Source: Campylobacter sp. RM5004 (lineage in GTDB: Bacteria; Campylobacterota; Campylobacteria; Campylobacterales; Campylobacteraceae). Taken from it: a stretch of 64,000 nt of DNA. The stretch is taken from positions 152,409 through 216,408 of the forward strand of contig NZ_CP059599.1 in the NCBI RefSeq assembly GCF_022369455.1. The letters run 5' to 3'. A program made the position numbers and the translations under genes. The notes beneath the pieces were generated by a model. The model was not told the origin of the DNA. It was given only the letters and a program-made list of their open reading frames with translations, and made no database searches. Of this stretch, positions 26,764-40,350 are shown piece after piece. Each line of letters opens with the position of its first letter. The first letter of the stretch is position 1.

Positions 26764-26783
26764 GGTTAAAACGGGGTAAGCAA

Positions 26784-28151
26784 ATGGCTTTTAAAAATGT
26801 AGTAATTACAAAAGAACTTGATGAGAAATACAAATTATCTAAAATCTTTAATATTTATAACAGAAGGTATCAAGCTATACCAAAAGGAACAGAAATTTTA
26901 CTTGATAGTGATAAAGAGTGTTTTTTGCTTGAGTGCTATCACTATGAAGACCCAGAGCTAAACCACTTTTATCTTAGCAAGGCTGTATATATGATGTGGT
27001 ATCAAAATACCTTTATAGAGCTTGTGATAGATTATGATTTTTATGAGATGATTGAAGGCGTGATGTATGATTATATCTATGAGATTTTAGATATAAAAGT
27101 GCTTGATGCTACCACTAAAGATAACAAAGAAGGCTTTAATGTAATAAGTTATGATTATATATGTAATGTTTTAGACATTAGGGAGAAATCACCGCTTAGC
27201 AAAGATGAAATCTTTAGCGTAGTAAAAGATGCTTTGTTAGCTTGTAAAGGCTACGGAGAAAAAGTATATGTTTTAGATGAGATAACTAAACAAAAGCTAG
27301 AGCGAACAAAACTATCGCTAGATGAAGCAAATGAGATTTTGGATATTGCTGATGATACAAGGTATTTTGATTATATAGCAAAGCATTTAGACTTAAGATA
27401 TCTTGGAGTTTTTAACAAATACACCGTTTTTTGCGAAGGGGTAAATGATATAAAAGATACAAGAAGTATTGATAAAACTATCGCTTTAAAGTTTTTGGAT
27501 ATTGATACAAATATAAGTCTTAAAAATGCTTTTATAAGGGTTTTTGATATAGATGAGCAAAGTTTGTTAAAAGCTTTAAAAAGCGATATGTTTAAGCATG
27601 TTAATATCTATGATGAGTTTAGCTCTCGCTTAAACAAAGAATTACATGATACAAAAGAATACAAAGCTTGTGTTGAGTTTGAGGTTATGCATATAACTAT
27701 TTTAAGGCGTTTTGTAAAAGAGACATCAGGCGCAGTTCGCGTTATAGTAGGCGATAATCCTAGTTATAATTTTGTTCATGCAGTTTGTGGTGAGATTATG
27801 AAAAATGAAAATATAACTATGATAAATGATATACCAAAGAAGTTTTATCACAGGTATGCGTGGTATTATGAGGATTTGCTTGATGCTTTTAGACGCGAGA
27901 AAGAGTTTTTTAGGGAGCATATAAAAGAAACAGAGCTACTTTTAAAACAATTATCAATACATCAAAAATACGGCATGCGTGGTTTTAAAACTTTTAGATT
28001 TTTTTATAAATACTACGATAAAGCTTTTAAGTTTTTTAACAAATATTACAATCCTTTTATGAAAGTTGTTATATTTGGTTTGCAGTTAGCTTGTGTTTAT
28101 GTTGTTTTTAGACTGGCTGTTGTTTTGCTTAAGATTTTTGGTTTGATTTAG
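26784..28151 (+). CDS. Unrecognised 455-aa protein with C-terminal membrane anchor
   Basis: A large soluble part rich in Asp, Glu, Lys and Tyr, with several short repeats around an ILDI/VLDI/FLDI pattern (YEILDIKVLD, CNVLDIREK, ANEILDIADD, LKFLDIDTN), suggesting repeated helical units. One hydrophobic segment near 430-450 (VVIFGLQLACVYVVFRLAVVLL) makes it a tail-anchored or C-terminally anchored protein facing the cytoplasm. No catalytic motif recognised. Confidence 0.6.
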   Translation: MAFKNVVITKELDEKYKLSKIFNIYNRRYQAIPKGTEILLDSDKECFLLECYHYEDPELNHFYLSKAVYMMWYQNTFIELVIDYDFYEMIEGVMYDYIYEILDIKVLDATTKDNKEGFNVISYDYICNVLDIREKSPLSKDEIFSVVKDALLACKGYGEKVYVLDEITKQKLERTKLSLDEANEILDIADDTRYFDYIAKHLDLRYLGVFNKYTVFCEGVNDIKDTRSIDKTIALKFLDIDTNISLKNAFIRVFDIDEQSLLKALKSDMFKHVNIYDEFSSRLNKELHDTKEYKACVEFEVMHITILRRFVKETSGAVRVIVGDNPSYNFVHAVCGEIMKNENITMINDIPKKFYHRYAWYYEDLLDAFRREKEFFREHIKETELLLKQLSIHQKYGMRGFKTFRFFYKYYDKAFKFFNKYYNPFMKVVIFGLQLACVYVVFRLAVVLLKIFGLI

Positions 28152-28202
28152 TGTAGTAAAAAACGTGTTATTATTAAATGAACTTTATTTTAAAGGCAGG
28201 AT

Positions 28203-29066
28203 ATGAATGAGTTTTTAATATATCTAGCATATTTTTTAGATAATTTACATGATTTAGCTGGTGGGATTATTAGTATTTTAATTCCTATACCATATGGAGG
28301 TTTTATTGCTTATTCTATGCTTTTTGCCCTTACATTTTTTATAGGAATGAACCTTTATCCTAGATTTATAATAGCTTTATATATTTTATTTTTTTATTTG
28401 ACTATAAGAGCTGAACTTGTTGGTAAAGCTATCGGTGTGGAATTTGCACTTTTACAACTATTACTACCAATTATATTTTCATTATTAATTTGGTGGTTTT
28501 ATAGGTTAGTAATGAAACAAAATCAAAAATTTATTAAAGTTATATTTTATTTTTTCTCATTTTTAATGATTGCTTTTCACGGAATATTATTAATAAGTCA
28601 TTTTAATTTACATCAAAGTCCAAAGCACGAAGTAACAGAACTTAAAAAACCAAATACCTTATTATTAAGCACAATTGAAAAGCAAAACTATACGATAGAT
28701 GGTAAGTTTTTTAAAAGTGTAAAGTTGATAGTTGATAAAGAAGTGCAATTATATGAAGATAATAAAAATATGAAAAACTTTTTTGAAGAAGAAGCTTCAA
28801 AATTACCAACTAGACTTAGCAAAGATAAATTAATAAATTATGATATTTATGGTTATTATAAACCTTGTAGCTATGCAGTAACAATTTTATATAATTTTAG
28901 TTCAAATTTTAGCCCTAATCTTGATAGAATTTATGATTCTTTTACTAGACTATTTATTGATAACTATTATCTTAGTTTAGATAATTATATAAGTGATTGC
29001 TCTAATGATGTTTATACAAATTATTTAAATAAATTAAAAGGAGAATTCGGTGAAAATATTAAATAA
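28203..29066 (+). CDS. Unrecognised 287-aa membrane protein with C-terminal soluble domain
   Basis: Four or five hydrophobic segments in the first 140 residues, then a soluble domain of about 145 residues probably facing the periplasm, with two cysteines near 222 and 270 that might pair. No family recognised. It follows the 455-aa gene by 51 nt. Confidence 0.55.
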   Translation: MNEFLIYLAYFLDNLHDLAGGIISILIPIPYGGFIAYSMLFALTFFIGMNLYPRFIIALYILFFYLTIRAELVGKAIGVEFALLQLLLPIIFSLLIWWFYRLVMKQNQKFIKVIFYFFSFLMIAFHGILLISHFNLHQSPKHEVTELKKPNTLLLSTIEKQNYTIDGKFFKSVKLIVDKEVQLYEDNKNMKNFFEEEASKLPTRLSKDKLINYDIYGYYKPCSYAVTILYNFSSNFSPNLDRIYDSFTRLFIDNYYLSLDNYISDCSNDVYTNYLNKLKGEFGENIK

Positions 29067-29098
29067 AGAGCGTTTTTGCAATACAAGAAAGGATGAAA

Positions 29099-29530
29099 AT
29101 GTTTTATAAAGAATGTGAGCTTTGCTCTTGTAAGATTTCAAAATTAAAACTATATAGTTATAAAAAGGATTTAGGAATTTACACCTTGCAATGTCCTAAT
29201 TGTAAGGCTTCTTATGGATTAAAGCCTAAAATATCTTTTGTGATGATATATGCTATTGTTAGCGAGATTTTTGGATGGGCTGCGTTTTTACTTCCGTTTT
29301 TTTGCGTGTTTTTGTGTAGTGATTTTGTGAGTAAGAATGTTGTCTTTTTAATCTTTGTATGGCTTGTATCTTTTCTAGGTATTGGGCTTTTTCTTAGTAT
29401 GCTTGAACATTATTTAAATTTATTTATATTTTCTAAATTTGTCTTAATTGATGATAATGAGAAATTAGAAGTTAAAAAAACTAGATTAAATAAATTGAAA
29501 GATTTTTTCATAAAGCTTGTAAAAAGATGA
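29099..29530 (+). CDS. Zinc-ribbon membrane protein, tandem copy 1
   Basis: About 143 aa. The N-terminal ECELCSCKISKLK ... LQCPNCKASY has CxxC and CPNC pairs as in a small zinc ribbon, followed by two membrane segments near 45-100. I place the start at 29099 because AAAGGA is well spaced for it; an ATG 6 nt earlier abuts that site. It is closely followed by a near copy. Function unknown. Confidence 0.55.
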   Translation: MFYKECELCSCKISKLKLYSYKKDLGIYTLQCPNCKASYGLKPKISFVMIYAIVSEIFGWAAFLLPFFCVFLCSDFVSKNVVFLIFVWLVSFLGIGLFLSMLEHYLNLFIFSKFVLIDDNEKLEVKKTRLNKLKDFFIKLVKR

Positions 29531-29532
29531 AA

Positions 29533-29895
29533 ATGTTTTATAAAGAATGTGAGCTTTGCTCTTATAAGATTTCAAAACTAAAATCATTTTCTTATAAAAA
29601 AGACTTAGGCATTCATACCTTACAATGCCCTAATTGTAAGGCTTCGTATATTCTAAAAGGCAAAATCTCAAGATTAAAAACTAGCGAGATAGTAAGTTTT
29701 ATTTTTGGTGCTTTAGGTTTTAGCATTGCCTTTTTGATAGCTAGGGATTTTGTGCGTGATGATGGTTTAGCTATTTGTGTATTTTTTCTTAGTTTTTTGA
29801 TTTTATCTTTTGTATTTTCTATTATTCAGCGTTATTTGGATTTGCTAATTTTTGCAAACTTAACTTTAATGAAAGATAGATTTTCTAAAAAATAA
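29533..29895 (+). CDS. Zinc-ribbon membrane protein, tandem copy 2
   Basis: About 120 aa, with the same N-terminal zinc-ribbon motif (ECELCSYKISKLK ... LQCPNCKASY) and two membrane segments. The first 50 or so bases are nearly identical to copy 1, while the membrane part has diverged: a tandem duplication. An alternative start at 29527 would overlap copy 1's stop (ATGA), suggesting coupling. Confidence 0.55.
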   Translation: MFYKECELCSYKISKLKSFSYKKDLGIHTLQCPNCKASYILKGKISRLKTSEIVSFIFGALGFSIAFLIARDFVRDDGLAICVFFLSFLILSFVFSIIQRYLDLLIFANLTLMKDRFSKK

Positions 29896-29918
29896 TTTAT
29901 TTATAATAAAGGATAGCT

Positions 29919-30695
29919 ATGAAGACTTTTTTAAACTGGCTAATAAGTGAGATTAAATCAAATGAAAAATCTTTCATAGCTTTTTCTTTTTCTATTAAAA
30001 AATTAAATATTTATTATTATTTATTTTTTGTTTTATACTTGCTTATAAAACCTGATGATATCGCTAAAATATTTCGTGTATTTATAGATGAAAAAGCAAT
30101 ATATAAAGATATATTTTTATTAATTCCTTTTGTAGGACTTCAAATTATTTTTTTAGTGGTATTTATCCCATCTTTTATAGTGGTTTTATTTAACTTATTA
30201 ATTGATAAAGATAAAATTAATTTTGCTTATGTGTTAAAAGATTTTTTTCTAGGCTTTGCAATATGTATTCATATTTGTTTTAGCATACTTTATCCCCTAA
30301 GTTTGGCTACTCAATCTAATGAACTTTTCTTTATTTGTTTAATAGCGTTTGTTTTTATATCTATATTGTTATTTATAATTTCTAAAGAAAATATGCATTA
30401 TTTTTTTAGCATTATTTTATATCTTACTTGCTCATTACTTCTTTATGAATTAATAGATATTTTTTATATTTTAGTTTCTTTTTTGATTTTACTTATAATT
30501 TCAGTTTGCATAAGGCTTAGAAGTATTTATTTGCTTTTATTATTAATGCCTTTGATATTTCATTATTTTATAGAGTTTGCACATGGTTATTTTACAAGTA
30601 GTGAAGGCGTTATAGAGCCATTAAAACATTTAGCCGTTATGTTAAGTATATTTGTGATTATTATTGTTTATAACAGATTAAATAATAAAAGCTAA
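29919..30695 (+). CDS. Unrecognised 258-aa polytopic membrane protein
   Basis: About seven hydrophobic segments and few charged loops. Start follows AAAGGATAGCT. Last gene of the unrecognised block; its stop codon overlaps a repeat hairpin. Confidence 0.55.
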   Translation: MKTFLNWLISEIKSNEKSFIAFSFSIKKLNIYYYLFFVLYLLIKPDDIAKIFRVFIDEKAIYKDIFLLIPFVGLQIIFLVVFIPSFIVVLFNLLIDKDKINFAYVLKDFFLGFAICIHICFSILYPLSLATQSNELFFICLIAFVFISILLFIISKENMHYFFSIILYLTCSLLLYELIDIFYILVSFLILLIISVCIRLRSIYLLLLLMPLIFHYFIEFAHGYFTSSEGVIEPLKHLAVMLSIFVIIIVYNRLNNKS

Positions 30696-30745
30696 TTCCT
30701 ATTTCAAATTCCACGAATTTTTTAAGGAATTTAAAATAGGAAATT
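30694..30745. repeat. Dispersed inverted repeat, full hairpin
   Basis: Left arm AATTCCTATTTCAAATTCC (30694-30712) and right arm GGAATTTAAAATAGGAAATT (30726-30745). It lies between convergent genes and has the same loop start (CCACGAATTTTT) as the copy at 26385-26436. Confidence 0.8.
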
Positions 30746-30750
30746 AGATA

Positions 30751-32118
30751 TTAGAATTTTTTATTTAAACTTCCAAAATGGCATAATAATGAAAAAATTA
30801 TACACATAACACAAGCAAATAAAAGCATATAAAGACCAGCATTCCAGCCAAATGCATCAACAATTTTTCCTAAAACCATAGTTCCTAATGAGGCTCCAAC
30901 AACATAACTCATAAAGCCACGAAGTCCAACACAAGAACCCACAGCAAAGGCAGGAACCACTTCCATTGTTTGAACACTTGCTAAGAATTGCGGAACATAT
31001 ATTAAGCACCCTGCAGCAGCTGCAAAAAATATCGTGTAATAAATATTATCGCTTGTAAAATATCCAATAATCATAAAAAATATAATTGATACAGCTAAAA
31101 TTGCAGGTGGCATTCTATGACCTTTGAATAATTTATCAGAAATAATACCTGCTAGCATTGTAGATGGTATCGCAGCCCATTCAAAGAATAAAAATGCAGT
31201 ATGCATTTGCTCTTTGCTAAAACCTTTTACAGATAAAAGGTATATAGGAAGCCAATTAATAAGTCCAAATCTAATCATATAAACAAAAGTATCCATCCAA
31301 GCAACATACCAAGCATTAGGGTTTTTTAATACATATTGCACAAAGATTTCACGGCTACTAAGGTTGGTGCTTGAAGCTTGATTTTTAATATCTTCTTCAT
31401 AGCCACGCATTTTATTGATTTCGCTTAATTCTTTTAAACCTTCATTTGCTGGGCTACCTTTTACGGCATATAAAACATAAATACTAATTAATATTGCCAA
31501 GATTGCAGGGACATAAAAATGATTTATTTTCCAATAATTTGCATTAAAATCAGCAGCGGCTATTCCTAATACAGGAGATAAAACTAAAATAGATTTAGAA
31601 ATTATAGGAGCTACTAAGCCTCCGCCTATATTATGGCTTATGTTCCATATAGCAGTATAAATTCCACGCTCTTTTTTTGGATACCAATTAGCTAAAGTGA
31701 TAAAGCTTGGGCCAACTCCCATTCCTTGAAATACTCCAAGAGCAATTACTGCTGCAACATAAGCATAAAGAGCATTGCAAAAACCTAATATTACATTGAT
31801 TAAAGCACATAAAATAAGACCTAATGCCATATATCTTTTAGGGTCAGCCTTATCACTTAAAGCACTCATAACGCCTTTGCTAATCCCGTATGCTATAAGC
31901 ATCGAGCCTGTTATAAGTCCTATTTCTGTATTGCTAACTGCTAAATCGTTTTTGATTAATGGGGTTGATAAGGTGATATTGTTTCTTACTAAATAATATC
32001 CCATATAACCAACAAAAACACCACTTAAAGAAAGTTTTCTATATTTATAGTAGGTGCTTAACAACTCTTCATCTTTGATTTTTCTATCTTTTTTGACAGG
32101 TTTTAAAAAAGATAACAT
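30751..32118 (-). CDS. Organophosphate:phosphate antiporter (GlpT/UhpT-like, MFS)
   Basis: A 455-aa twelve-segment transporter of the OPA family, which exchanges glycerol-3-phosphate or sugar phosphates for inorganic phosphate. Seen: GYMGYYLVRNNITLSTPLI near 38-56, GVFQGMGVGPSFITLANWYP near 133-152, WNISHNIGGG near 161-170, and FVQYVLKN near 260, as in UhpT. Glycerol-3-phosphate and hexose-6-phosphate specificity cannot be told apart by eye. It is a single-gene unit, convergent with the membrane-protein block. Confidence 0.82.
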   Translation of the reverse strand: MLSFLKPVKKDRKIKDEELLSTYYKYRKLSLSGVFVGYMGYYLVRNNITLSTPLIKNDLAVSNTEIGLITGSMLIAYGISKGVMSALSDKADPKRYMALGLILCALINVILGFCNALYAYVAAVIALGVFQGMGVGPSFITLANWYPKKERGIYTAIWNISHNIGGGLVAPIISKSILVLSPVLGIAAADFNANYWKINHFYVPAILAILISIYVLYAVKGSPANEGLKELSEINKMRGYEEDIKNQASSTNLSSREIFVQYVLKNPNAWYVAWMDTFVYMIRFGLINWLPIYLLSVKGFSKEQMHTAFLFFEWAAIPSTMLAGIISDKLFKGHRMPPAILAVSIIFFMIIGYFTSDNIYYTIFFAAAAGCLIYVPQFLASVQTMEVVPAFAVGSCVGLRGFMSYVVGASLGTMVLGKIVDAFGWNAGLYMLLFACVMCIIFSLLCHFGSLNKKF

Positions 32119-32246
32119 AGTAAATCCTTTTAATAAAATTTTAATAATTTTATTTCAAGTTTTTTTAAAGAAAAATAAAATTTATAGATTTACCTTTAAA
32201 AAAATTTTTTATTAATATTGGGTTGTTTTTATGTTGTTTTAGACAC

Positions 32247-32267
32247 AAGAATTTAAAATAGGAATTT
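32247..32267. repeat. Dispersed inverted repeat, single right arm
   Basis: AAGAATTTAAAATAGGAATT, close to the right arm at 30726-30745, upstream of the antiporter gene and just downstream of the FdnI-like gene. Confidence 0.55.
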
Positions 32268-32291
32268 GGTTTGTATATTTTATAAGCAAGA

Positions 32292-32960
32292 TTAAGAAAG
32301 TTTTAAAACTTTCTTAGCAGCTTTCACACCTTCTTGCCATAATTTATGCCTTTTTAATACATATTTAGCATCAACTTTTCCACCAAACATAGCACCTAAA
32401 AGCGCTCTATTAGCCTTAAAAACAAAAGCAAATAAATGTATAAATATCCAAAAAATTATCAAAAACATTCCTATATTGTGTAGTAATGCTATCAAAAATA
32501 AAGAGTTTTCGCTAATCAAAACCCCTGCTAAATTTTTATAAGTTTTAATAAGCCCTGTGATTATTATAATAGCCATAATAATTACAAGTCCTAAATATGC
32601 AAGGCGTTGCTCTGGTAGATATTTTTCGCAAGGTTCTTCTTCTTTATTAAAAATTATTGCATAGATTAATTTTATGCTTTTTTTAATATCGCCTTTTTTT
32701 GGAAGCATTGAAAAATCTTTGCGTAAAATATAAAAAGTAATATGCAAAAACACAAAAAACATCAAGCTAATGCTAAAAATATAATGAACCATCAAGCTAA
32801 TATAATAATCCGTGCTCCATGACATTAAAGGTAGCTTGTAAATCATATATCTTTTTGCGACAGGCATTTGCAAAATACCACTAAAAATCAATGCAAAAAC
32901 ACTAATCATTATTCCTAAATGTGTTATTTGATTAAATATACTTTGTCTTTTAATTTTCAT
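32292..32960 (-). CDS. FdnI-like membrane cytochrome b
   Basis: A 222-aa protein with four hydrophobic segments and membrane histidines (His53, the FLHITFY region, LLHNIGMF, FIHLFAF), fitting a di-heme cytochrome b of the formate dehydrogenase-N gamma type. It would pass electrons between the Fe-S partner and menaquinone. It overlaps the Fe-S gene upstream by 11 nt. No catalytic subunit is adjacent. Confidence 0.72.
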   Translation of the reverse strand: MKIKRQSIFNQITHLGIMISVFALIFSGILQMPVAKRYMIYKLPLMSWSTDYYISLMVHYIFSISLMFFVFLHITFYILRKDFSMLPKKGDIKKSIKLIYAIIFNKEEEPCEKYLPEQRLAYLGLVIIMAIIIITGLIKTYKNLAGVLISENSLFLIALLHNIGMFLIIFWIFIHLFAFVFKANRALLGAMFGGKVDAKYVLKRHKLWQEGVKAAKKVLKLS

Positions 32961-33891
32961 TTTTCTTCCTTAGTAAAACACCTGCTAAAACCCCTGCAAT
33001 AGGGCTTAATAAAACACTTTTAATTATTTTGTCATTACTGGTTATTTTGTTATTTACATCTACTTTCATATGTGCTATTCCTTGAGTGTTGTTTGCGTGT
33101 TTTTTGCTTATTGCTTCTTGAATTTTTTCAAACGAAATCGGCGATACATAAAAAGTAGCAGTTCCTCCGTTTTGTTTATCTCCATAAATATATGTGCCAT
33201 TATCTTTAGCTAATTCTTTGTATTCTTGTGCTTTTTTTAAGGCTAGTAATTTTATTTCTTCTTTATTTGCATATATCATTGCGTTTTTAGGACAAGCACT
33301 CACACAAGCAGGGGTGCTAATATCAGCACATAAATCGCATTTATACATAACCCCACCACCTGCTAATTTGGGCGCTATTTTAAGATAAGCTCCAACTCCT
33401 GCTTGTCTTTGTGGTATGTGCCAAGGGCAAACATCTTTGCATTTTGCTCCACCAAAACAAACATTAGGGTTAATTTTAACAGCTGAATTATCTTTGCTAA
33501 TTGCTCCAAACGGACATATTTTAAGGCAAGTTGGCTCATCACAATGCATGCAATGTCTTGGGATATTTATGTTTTTATTATCTATGTTTAATTTTTCAAC
33601 ATAGATGAAATTATAAGGATTTAGTCTATTTATCTCATCTTTTTTGTCTTGATAATCTTCATAAAATTTTTGTGGATAATAGTTTGGTATATTGCTTATT
33701 GGTTTAGGAAAGACATCTTTATTTTTTGTCTTACAAGCGCTTACGCATAAAGGTGTTTTAAAATCAGCACAACCATCGCAAAGGCTTAAATCAATTAGTT
33801 TTGCCTTTTTTTCTTGATTTGTATTTGCAAAAACCTTGCTTACACTAGCAATTCCTGCTATTTTTAAAAAATTTCTTCTATCTAAACTCAT
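32950..33891 (-). CDS. Tat-exported 4Fe-4S protein, FdnH-like, with C-terminal anchor
   Basis: A 313-aa periplasmic electron-transfer protein starting with a twin-arginine signal (MSLDRRNFLKIAG). Cysteine clusters: CDGCADFKTPLCVSAC near 38-53, CMHCDEPTCLKICPFG near 112-127, CFGGAKCKDVCPW near 143-155, and CDLCADISTPACVSACP near 182-198. A C-terminal hydrophobic segment (VLLSPIAGVLAGVLL) resembles the FdnH anchor. With the cytochrome b next door it forms a quinone-linked module lacking its own catalytic subunit. The Crp/Fnr gene is divergent and may control it. Confidence 0.75.
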   Translation of the reverse strand: MSLDRRNFLKIAGIASVSKVFANTNQEKKAKLIDLSLCDGCADFKTPLCVSACKTKNKDVFPKPISNIPNYYPQKFYEDYQDKKDEINRLNPYNFIYVEKLNIDNKNINIPRHCMHCDEPTCLKICPFGAISKDNSAVKINPNVCFGGAKCKDVCPWHIPQRQAGVGAYLKIAPKLAGGGVMYKCDLCADISTPACVSACPKNAMIYANKEEIKLLALKKAQEYKELAKDNGTYIYGDKQNGGTATFYVSPISFEKIQEAISKKHANNTQGIAHMKVDVNNKITSNDKIIKSVLLSPIAGVLAGVLLRKKNEN

Positions 33892-33954
33892 AATATTCCT
33901 TGTTTTTGATAAAGTATAAATATTTTTAAAAATTATGTATGTGATAAAGTTACA

Positions 33955-34560
33955 ATGAAGAAAGTTGAAAATTTTTTAAATTCTATATTTACAAACGATG
34001 AGCTAATTAAAAAGTGTTTAGAAAAAGGCTTGTTTAAGACCTATAAAAAGGGCGATGATTTATGGCAATGCCAAGGGCTTATATTTATTATTGATGGAAG
34101 TATCAAAATATTTATTGATAATGGCATTAGAAAGATTGATATTTTTAATTTATCAAACGATGAATATTGTTTATTGTCTGCTTCTTGCGTGTTAAATAAT
34201 ATTAGTTTTGATGTGAATATTGAGTTTGTAAAAAACACTAGTGTATGGCTAATTCCTAGCAAAGATTTAGAAGAATTAAGCGAGAAATATTTAGAATTTA
34301 AGCAATTAAAATTAGATATTGTTTCAAAAAGACTTAGTGAAATTATGAGATTTTTAGAAGATTTTGCTTTTATGCCACTTGCAAATCGTGTTTTAAGATA
34401 CATAAAGGATAATGCAAACAATAATGAATTAAAAATTACTCATGAAGAATTAGCAAGAGCTGTCGGTAGCTCAAGAGAAGTTGTAACAAAAATATTAAAA
34501 GAATTAAAAAGTGAAAATAAAATCACAATGCAAAGGGGAATTATTAGGATTTGTGATTAA
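33955..34560 (+). CDS. Crp/Fnr-family transcriptional regulator
   Basis: A 201-aa regulator with an N-terminal cyclic-nucleotide-like beta-barrel (residues about 20-110) and a C-terminal winged helix with EELARAVGSSREVVTKILKE near 163-182. The barrel lacks the FNR Fe-S cysteine arrangement, and I cannot tell the ligand. It is divergent from the FdnH/FdnI-like pair, a typical place for a specific regulator of respiratory genes; C. jejuni has comparable Nss-type Crp/Fnr proteins. Confidence 0.82.
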   Translation: MKKVENFLNSIFTNDELIKKCLEKGLFKTYKKGDDLWQCQGLIFIIDGSIKIFIDNGIRKIDIFNLSNDEYCLLSASCVLNNISFDVNIEFVKNTSVWLIPSKDLEELSEKYLEFKQLKLDIVSKRLSEIMRFLEDFAFMPLANRVLRYIKDNANNNELKITHEELARAVGSSREVVTKILKELKSENKITMQRGIIRICD

Positions 34561-34603
34561 AGAATTTGAAATAAGGCCTTGATAATGTTAGATTTAAAAT
34601 CTA

Positions 34604-34694
34604 AATTCCTATCCCAAATTCTTTAAACATAAACCATTTTTCTAACCACACCACTAAAAATAAAACTATCTAAAAGAATTTAAAACAGGAATTT
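34604..34694. repeat. Dispersed inverted repeat, wide and decayed pair
   Basis: Left arm AATTCCTATCCCAAATTC (34604) and right arm AAAGAATTTAAAACAGGAAT (34673-34694) enclose about 48 nt and mispair in the middle. A partial right arm (AAGAATTTGAAATAAGG) also directly follows the regulator's stop at 34560. Confidence 0.5.
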
Positions 34695-34903
34695 AATTTT
34701 TCATAATTATTTATATTATAAACTTCACATATAAATCCCTACCGACTATAAACCCCACTAAACCCTTATTTCCCAAGTATTTTCAACAATCAATTACCAC
34801 TAGTCCATTTCAAATAAGTTAAAAACTTTTTCACTAATTTTCATTTTTTTCAATTTTTTTAAAAATTTTTTCTATGTTTAAGAATACTTTAAGTTTTGAT
34901 GTA

Positions 34904-34909
34904 TATAAT
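34904..34909 (+). promoter_or_regulatory. Likely rRNA operon promoter (-10 TATAAT)
   Basis: An exact TATAAT about 225 nt before the 16S 5' end, preceded by strongly A/T-tracted sequence. The stretch 34910-35133 is a leader without a gene. Confidence 0.5.
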
Positions 34910-35133
34910 TCAGGCTTTCGTTTGCATAACTTCAGGTTATCAAACTTGTTATTTTTAAATAGTTTTATTGTTAATTTTAAATATATCAATTATTTCAACG
35001 TCAATCTTTGATATCTAAACAAGTGATCAAGAGCCATTTAAAACTTTTAAATATTTATATTAAGTTTTAAATCATTCACTTCATTATTTTATTTATTTTT
35101 TAATTTTTTAAAATTAAAAAATAATCATTTAAA

Positions 35134-36643
<1,510 letters not shown>

Positions 36644-36741
36644 AGAGTACACACTCTTTAACTCACACTAAAGAGTAGATAATAATTAACTAGCTCTTGA
36701 GAGCTTGTTTGGATATCAAAGGTTGAAATGAGTATTGATAT

Positions 36742-36817
36742 GGGGAATTAGCTCAGCTGGGAGAGCGCCTGCCTTGCACGCAGGAGGTCAGCGGTTCGAT
36801 CCCGCTATTCTCCACCA
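36742..36817 (+). tRNA. tRNA-Ala (TGC)
   Basis: A 76-nt cloverleaf with encoded CCA. Anticodon stem-loop CTGCC-TTGCACG-CAGG shows anticodon TGC. It is the only tRNA in the 16S-23S spacer. Confidence 0.95.
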
Positions 36818-37182
36818 TTTAAAACTTAAACAGAGCATTTAAGCAAATGTTCTTTCTAGGTTTTATTTAATTTAATTCTATTTTTATATATAGTTTTAAC
36901 CTAGTGTTATTTTATTTATCAATGTTAAGAGTCACAAGCAAGTAATATAAAACAATTTCATAAGCTTGTTAAAGGTAATTAAGTCTTAATCTCTTTCTTA
37001 AATATTAAGAAAAAGTTTTTAAGCATCACAGCTTAGACGCTTTCCGTCTTGAAGGTTAAGAATGATTACATAAAAACTTTAGCAAGGAAGTAATGCGTTT
37101 TAGTAATACTAAAAACAATAACAATAATGCATGCAAATATATTTCAATTTTAATTGTAATAATATTTAACATTATTAATAAA
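36818..37182 (+). other. 16S-23S spacer after tRNA-Ala, without tRNA-Ile
   Basis: About 365 nt of spacer with no second tRNA. It holds the 5' strand of the 23S processing stem at 37077-37096. Confidence 0.7.
37077..37096 (+). other. 23S processing stem, 5' strand
   Basis: TTTAGCAAGGAAGTAATGC pairs with GCATTACTTCCTTGCTAA at 40098-40115, bracketing the 23S rRNA: the expected RNase III substrate. Confidence 0.75.
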
Positions 37183-40093
<2,911 letters not shown>

Positions 40094-40097
40094 ATAA

Positions 40098-40117
40098 GCA
40101 TTACTTCCTTGCTAAGG
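40098..40117 (+). other. 23S processing stem, 3' strand
   Basis: GCATTACTTCCTTGCTAAGG, complementary to 37077-37096. Confidence 0.75.
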
Positions 40118-40206
40118 TTTATTACTTTAGTAAGTTTAAGAGTTTAAATTACTTGCTTTTAACATTGTTATTTAAGTTTATTAAAAACTAATAGATTTAA
40201 ATAACA

Positions 40207-40326
40207 ATGTCCGTGATTATACAAATGTGGTAACGCCTTGTCCCATCCCGAACCAAGAAGCTAAGCACATTGTGGGCGATGATACTGCACCTTACTGGTA
40301 TGGGGAAAGTAGCTCGTTGCGGACTT
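40207..40326 (+). rRNA. rrf: 5S ribosomal RNA
   Basis: About 120 nt closed by GTCCG / CGGAC ends and containing the conserved CCCATCCCGAACC loop region. Ends approximate. Confidence 0.93.
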
Positions 40327-40350
40327 GTTAAAATCTTTTTTAACTCCTTT
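40327..40350 (+). terminator. Possible rRNA operon terminator
   Basis: An AT-rich stem GTTAAAA / TTTTAAC right after 5S, followed by a pyrimidine-rich run. Weak stem. Confidence 0.4.
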
